Shown piece by piece: positions 40,833-43,084 of a stretch of DNA of 43,084 nt. The stretch's first letter is position 1, and each line of letters opens with the position of its first letter. The notes under the pieces are model-generated. The model was not told the origin of the DNA, did no database searches, and saw only the letters and a program-made list of their open reading frames with translations. This stretch comes from Gemmatimonadota bacterium (lineage in GTDB: Bacteria > Gemmatimonadota > Gemmatimonadetes > Gemmatimonadales > GWC2-71-9), in contig QHTT01000088.1 of NCBI GenBank assembly GCA_003220935.1, positions 1 to 43,084 on the forward strand, in the 5' to 3' direction. The translations under genes were made by a program, and so were the position numbers.

Positions 40833-42303
40833 CTCCACCCTGACGGCGCAGTCGAAGCCGCGCACGGCGCCACTCAAGGGCTCGCTCGAGCGGCGGCTCG
40901 CGACGCTGCTCGACCAGCCGCCCTTCGACCGCGCGAACTGGGGCGTGTACGTCGTGGACGATGGCAAAGTGCTGTTCGCGCGCAACGCCGACCGCTTCTA
41001 CGTTCCGGCGAGCAACACCAAACTGGTCGTGACGGCGGCCGCGACGGTGCTGCTGCCCCCCGACTATCGCGTGACGACGAGCGTGTACGCGAACGGCCGG
41101 GTGGACAACGGGGTGCTGAACGGCGATCTCGTGCTGTACGGGCGCGGCGATCCGACCTGGTCGGAGCGGTGCTTCGCCGTGGACAGCCTGGCGCCGGGCG
41201 CCTGCGACTCGGCGTTCACCGCCGTCGACGCCATCGCAGACTCGATCCGCGCACGGGGGTTGCGGCGCGTCACGGGGAAGCTCGTGGGTGACGGCTCCTA
41301 CTTCGATCCTGTGCTCGTCCATCCCGGCTGGAACGCGTGGGACCTGAACTGGTGGTACGCCGCCCCCGTCTCGGGGCTGGGGTTTCACGACAACAGCGTG
41401 GACTTCCACATCGCGGCCGGCGCCGCCGTGGACCAGCCGCCGGTGATCACCTGGTCGCCCGAGCTCGCGCTGTTCACGTTCGAGAACCGCGCTCGCACGG
41501 TCCCTGCCGACTCGACTTCGACCATCGGCGACAACTTCTTCCGGACGCCGGGCACCTGGGACATCTGGGCCGAGGGGACCGTGGCGCTCGGCCGCAAGCC
41601 CTGGATCGAGAGTTTCGCGCTACCCGACCCCAACCGCTACGCCGCGCGGGCGCTCGCGGCCGCCCTGATGAAGAAGGGCGTCTCAGTCGAAGGTGGCACG
41701 GCCAGCACGATCGACTCTCTCACCTACCGCAGCGTGCGGGGCTGCTGCGCGCCGCTCGTCGAGTACCGCGGCCGCCCGCTCCCGGACATCATCTTCCCGA
41801 TTCTGAACTCGAGCCAGAACTGGTTCGCTGAGATGCTGCTCAAGATCCTGGGTCGTGAGCTCAAGGGGGAAGGGTCCTGGCGCGCCGGGCTCGAGGTGGA
41901 GCGCCGCTTTCTCATCGACTCTGTGCGCATCGACTCGACGGCGTTCGCGCTGGAAGACGGCTCCGGGCTCGCGGCGGGGAACCTGATGACGCCGCACGCG
42001 TTCGCCCAGCTGCTCGCCTACATGCACCGCCATCCCAAGCGCGCTCCCTTCCTCGCCGGGCTACCGCATTCGGGACAGCCGGGCTCCCTGTTGAAGCGGT
42101 TCGGCGGCACCGCCCTCGAGGGACGGGTGATCGCGAAAACGGGGAGCATCGACCGGGTCAACAGCCTTTCCGGCTTCATCGAGCGCCCCACCGGGCGGAC
42201 GATCACCTTCAGCATCCAGGCGAACACGCACGCGGTCCCATATCAACAGATGCTGGCGCAGATAGACTCGGTCGTGGTAGAAATAGGAAAAACGTCGCGG
42301 TAG
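40798..42303 (+). CDS. dacB: D-alanyl-D-alanine carboxypeptidase/endopeptidase (PBP4/DacB)
   Basis: 501 aa from ATG at 40798. A signal-like N-terminus (RKLILASLTISSTLTA). Class C penicillin-binding motifs: SxxK as Ser72-Lys75 (PASNTKLV), SxN in NSSQNWFAE and KTG in VIAKTGSIDR. It hydrolyses D-Ala-D-Ala or cross-bridges in the periplasm. It overlaps the permease by 35 bp, so it is likely read from the same transcript. A strong hairpin follows at 42332-42360. Confidence 0.94.
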   Translation: MRKLILASLTISSTLTAQSKPRTAPLKGSLERRLATLLDQPPFDRANWGVYVVDDGKVLFARNADRFYVPASNTKLVVTAAATVLLPPDYRVTTSVYANGRVDNGVLNGDLVLYGRGDPTWSERCFAVDSLAPGACDSAFTAVDAIADSIRARGLRRVTGKLVGDGSYFDPVLVHPGWNAWDLNWWYAAPVSGLGFHDNSVDFHIAAGAAVDQPPVITWSPELALFTFENRARTVPADSTSTIGDNFFRTPGTWDIWAEGTVALGRKPWIESFALPDPNRYAARALAAALMKKGVSVEGGTASTIDSLTYRSVRGCCAPLVEYRGRPLPDIIFPILNSSQNWFAEMLLKILGRELKGEGSWRAGLEVERRFLIDSVRIDSTAFALEDGSGLAAGNLMTPHAFAQLLAYMHRHPKRAPFLAGLPHSGQPGSLLKRFGGTALEGRVIAKTGSIDRVNSLSGFIERPTGRTITFSIQANTHAVPYQQMLAQIDSVVVEIGKTSR

Positions 42304-42331
42304 CACAACCGAGGTGGGTGCCTTGGGTTGG

Positions 42332-42360
42332 CTGACCCCGGGGCGCCGCCCCGGGGTCAG
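42332..42360. terminator. Terminator-like hairpin between convergent genes
   Basis: A perfect 13-bp stem, CTGACCCCGGGGC with its complement, and a 3-nt GCC loop lie between the dacB stop and the flavin oxidoreductase stop. It is symmetric, so it could work for both strands. No clear U-tract is present. It may also be a dispersed palindromic repeat. Confidence 0.6.
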
Positions 42361-42365
42361 ACCCG

Positions 42366-43084
42366 TCAGTCTTCTGTCTGACCGAAGATGGCCATGTTCG
42401 AGCTATGTCCCGGCTCGACCTTGGCCGCCGGGTTGATGAAGTGCACGGCGTGGTTCACGGCGATCGCAGCCTCGGACGCGCCGGTGGCGATGAGCTTGAG
42501 CTTCCCCGGGTAGGTGATGATGTCCCCGGCCGCGAAGATGCCGGGGATGTTCGTGGCCATCGTCTGCGACACCTTGATCTCGCCCTTTTCGATCTCGAGT
42601 CCCCACTCGGCGATGGCACCGAGGGCGGAGATGAAGCCGAGCTGCGGCACGACGCAGTCGACCAGGACCCGCTCCTGCTGCTTCGTCTTGTTGTTGACGA
42701 TGGTCACACCCTCGATCCGGTCGGCGCCGTGGATCTCCTTCAGCTCCCAGAAGGTGCGCAGCTCCATCTTCCCGGCGGCCGAGAGCTCCTGTACTTGCTT
42801 TACCGTGGCCGCGTGGGCGCGGAAGCCGTCGCGGCGGTGGATCATCAGGATCCGTTGCGCCACCCCCTGCAGGTTCACCGCCCAGTCGAACGCCGAATCG
42901 CCGCCGCCCACCAGCAGCACCCGTTTCCCTGAGAACACCTGAGGATCGAGGATGCGGTCGTGCAGCCCCCGGCCGTACCAGCGGTCTACATCCTTGAGCG
43001 GCAGCTTGCGCGGGGTGAAGGCGCCGATTCCACCGGCGATGAGCACGGTGCGCGACGGATAGGCGTCTCCTTCGGTGACCACGG
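42366..43084 (-). CDS. NAD(P)H-dependent flavin oxidoreductase (thioredoxin reductase-like / YumC-type ferredoxin-NADP reductase), N-terminus cut by window end
   Basis: The frame runs from the window edge (about 239 codons) to the stop at 42366; the FAD-binding N-terminal part is missing. Visible: LIAGGIGAFTPRKL, an NAD(P)-binding Rossmann motif VLLVGGGDSAFDWAVNL, RRDGFRAH, and the C-terminal FAD motif IFAAGDIITYPGKLKLIATG. The TrxB redox motif CxxC is absent from this half, and the spacing matches the YumC-type ferredoxin-NADP reductases. Its 3' end faces dacB. Confidence 0.87.
   Translation of the reverse strand, partial: VVTEGDAYPSRTVLIAGGIGAFTPRKLPLKDVDRWYGRGLHDRILDPQVFSGKRVLLVGGGDSAFDWAVNLQGVAQRILMIHRRDGFRAHAATVKQVQELSAAGKMELRTFWELKEIHGADRIEGVTIVNNKTKQQERVLVDCVVPQLGFISALGAIAEWGLEIEKGEIKVSQTMATNIPGIFAAGDIITYPGKLKLIATGASEAAIAVNHAVHFINPAAKVEPGHSSNMAIFGQTED

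Noticed and set aside
42332..42360. Hairpin as a phage attachment site or integron attC
   Set aside because: No integrase, no tRNA and a simple GC palindrome between convergent genes; a terminator is simpler.
1..43084. tRNA or rRNA genes
   Set aside because: I saw no cloverleaf or conserved T-arm sequence by eye; a tRNAscan run would settle it.

Overview
The window is one 43-kb piece of a GC-rich (by eye about 70 %) Gram-negative bacterial chromosome. No rRNA, tRNA, phage gene, transposase or CRISPR array was seen. Outer-membrane assembly genes (TamA/TamB-like), lipoproteins, a heptosyltransferase-like enzyme, a PorX-type regulator, a cytochrome c-FTR1 iron permease and many small Gly/Ala/Arg-rich proteins fit a member of Gemmatimonadota or a close relative. 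This assignment is inference from gene content, not a phylogenetic result.

Layout. (1) 1-4282: a PorX-like response regulator with a PglZ domain (minus strand, cut by the window start), divergent from a glycosyltransferase family 9 gene, a small unknown gene and an orphan DnaB-type RecA domain, with a small convergent lipoprotein gene. (2) 4427-20998: 21 plus-strand genes, nearly all joined by 1-11 bp overlaps or gaps under 10 bp: yebC, ruvC, ruvA, a zinc-ribbon gene, ruvB, queA, tgt, yajC, def, fmt, thiE-like, thiS, thiG, rsmB, a PASTA protein, rpe, a ResA-like thioredoxin, ybbR, tsaD, lgt and an amidohydrolase. It links Holliday-junction resolution, tRNA modification, translation initiation and protein maturation, thiazole synthesis and envelope functions. 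Its only sizeable gap, 108 bp before ruvB, holds a strong hairpin. (3) 21003-27660: a minus-strand run with the iron permease (behind a promoter with two Fur-like boxes), acpS, an unknown membrane-anchored protein, a CYTH protein, a HAD phosphatase, an SH3-NlpC/P60 hydrolase and a DmpA-like peptidase. (4) 27718-29281: a receiver-plus-coiled-coil regulator and a methyltransferase. (5) 29278-38252: a minus-strand run of tamA-like, tamB-like, a lipid-kinase-family gene, an NtrC-type regulator and a tiny zinc-ribbon gene. (6) 38326-43084: a dipeptide-type ABC binding protein and permease, dacB, a terminator-like hairpin, and a convergent NAD(P)H:flavin oxidoreductase cut by the window end.

The most unusual signal is not a gene. 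It is a set of short tandem arrays with a period of 7 or 8 bp (units such as GGGATGC, GGGAAAC, CGGACGGT, CCGTCTAT, CAATCCG) scattered between genes and inside conserved genes (queA, tgt, fmt, thiE-like, rsmB, tsaD, the NlpC gene), always leaving the reading frame open. Several occur as inverted pairs that can fold into hairpins. Other notable signals are a 56-nt perfect palindrome in rsmB, a probable AUU start codon for rsmB, and the iron-responsive promoter of the FTR1 gene. I did not find a complete new defence or mobile system.
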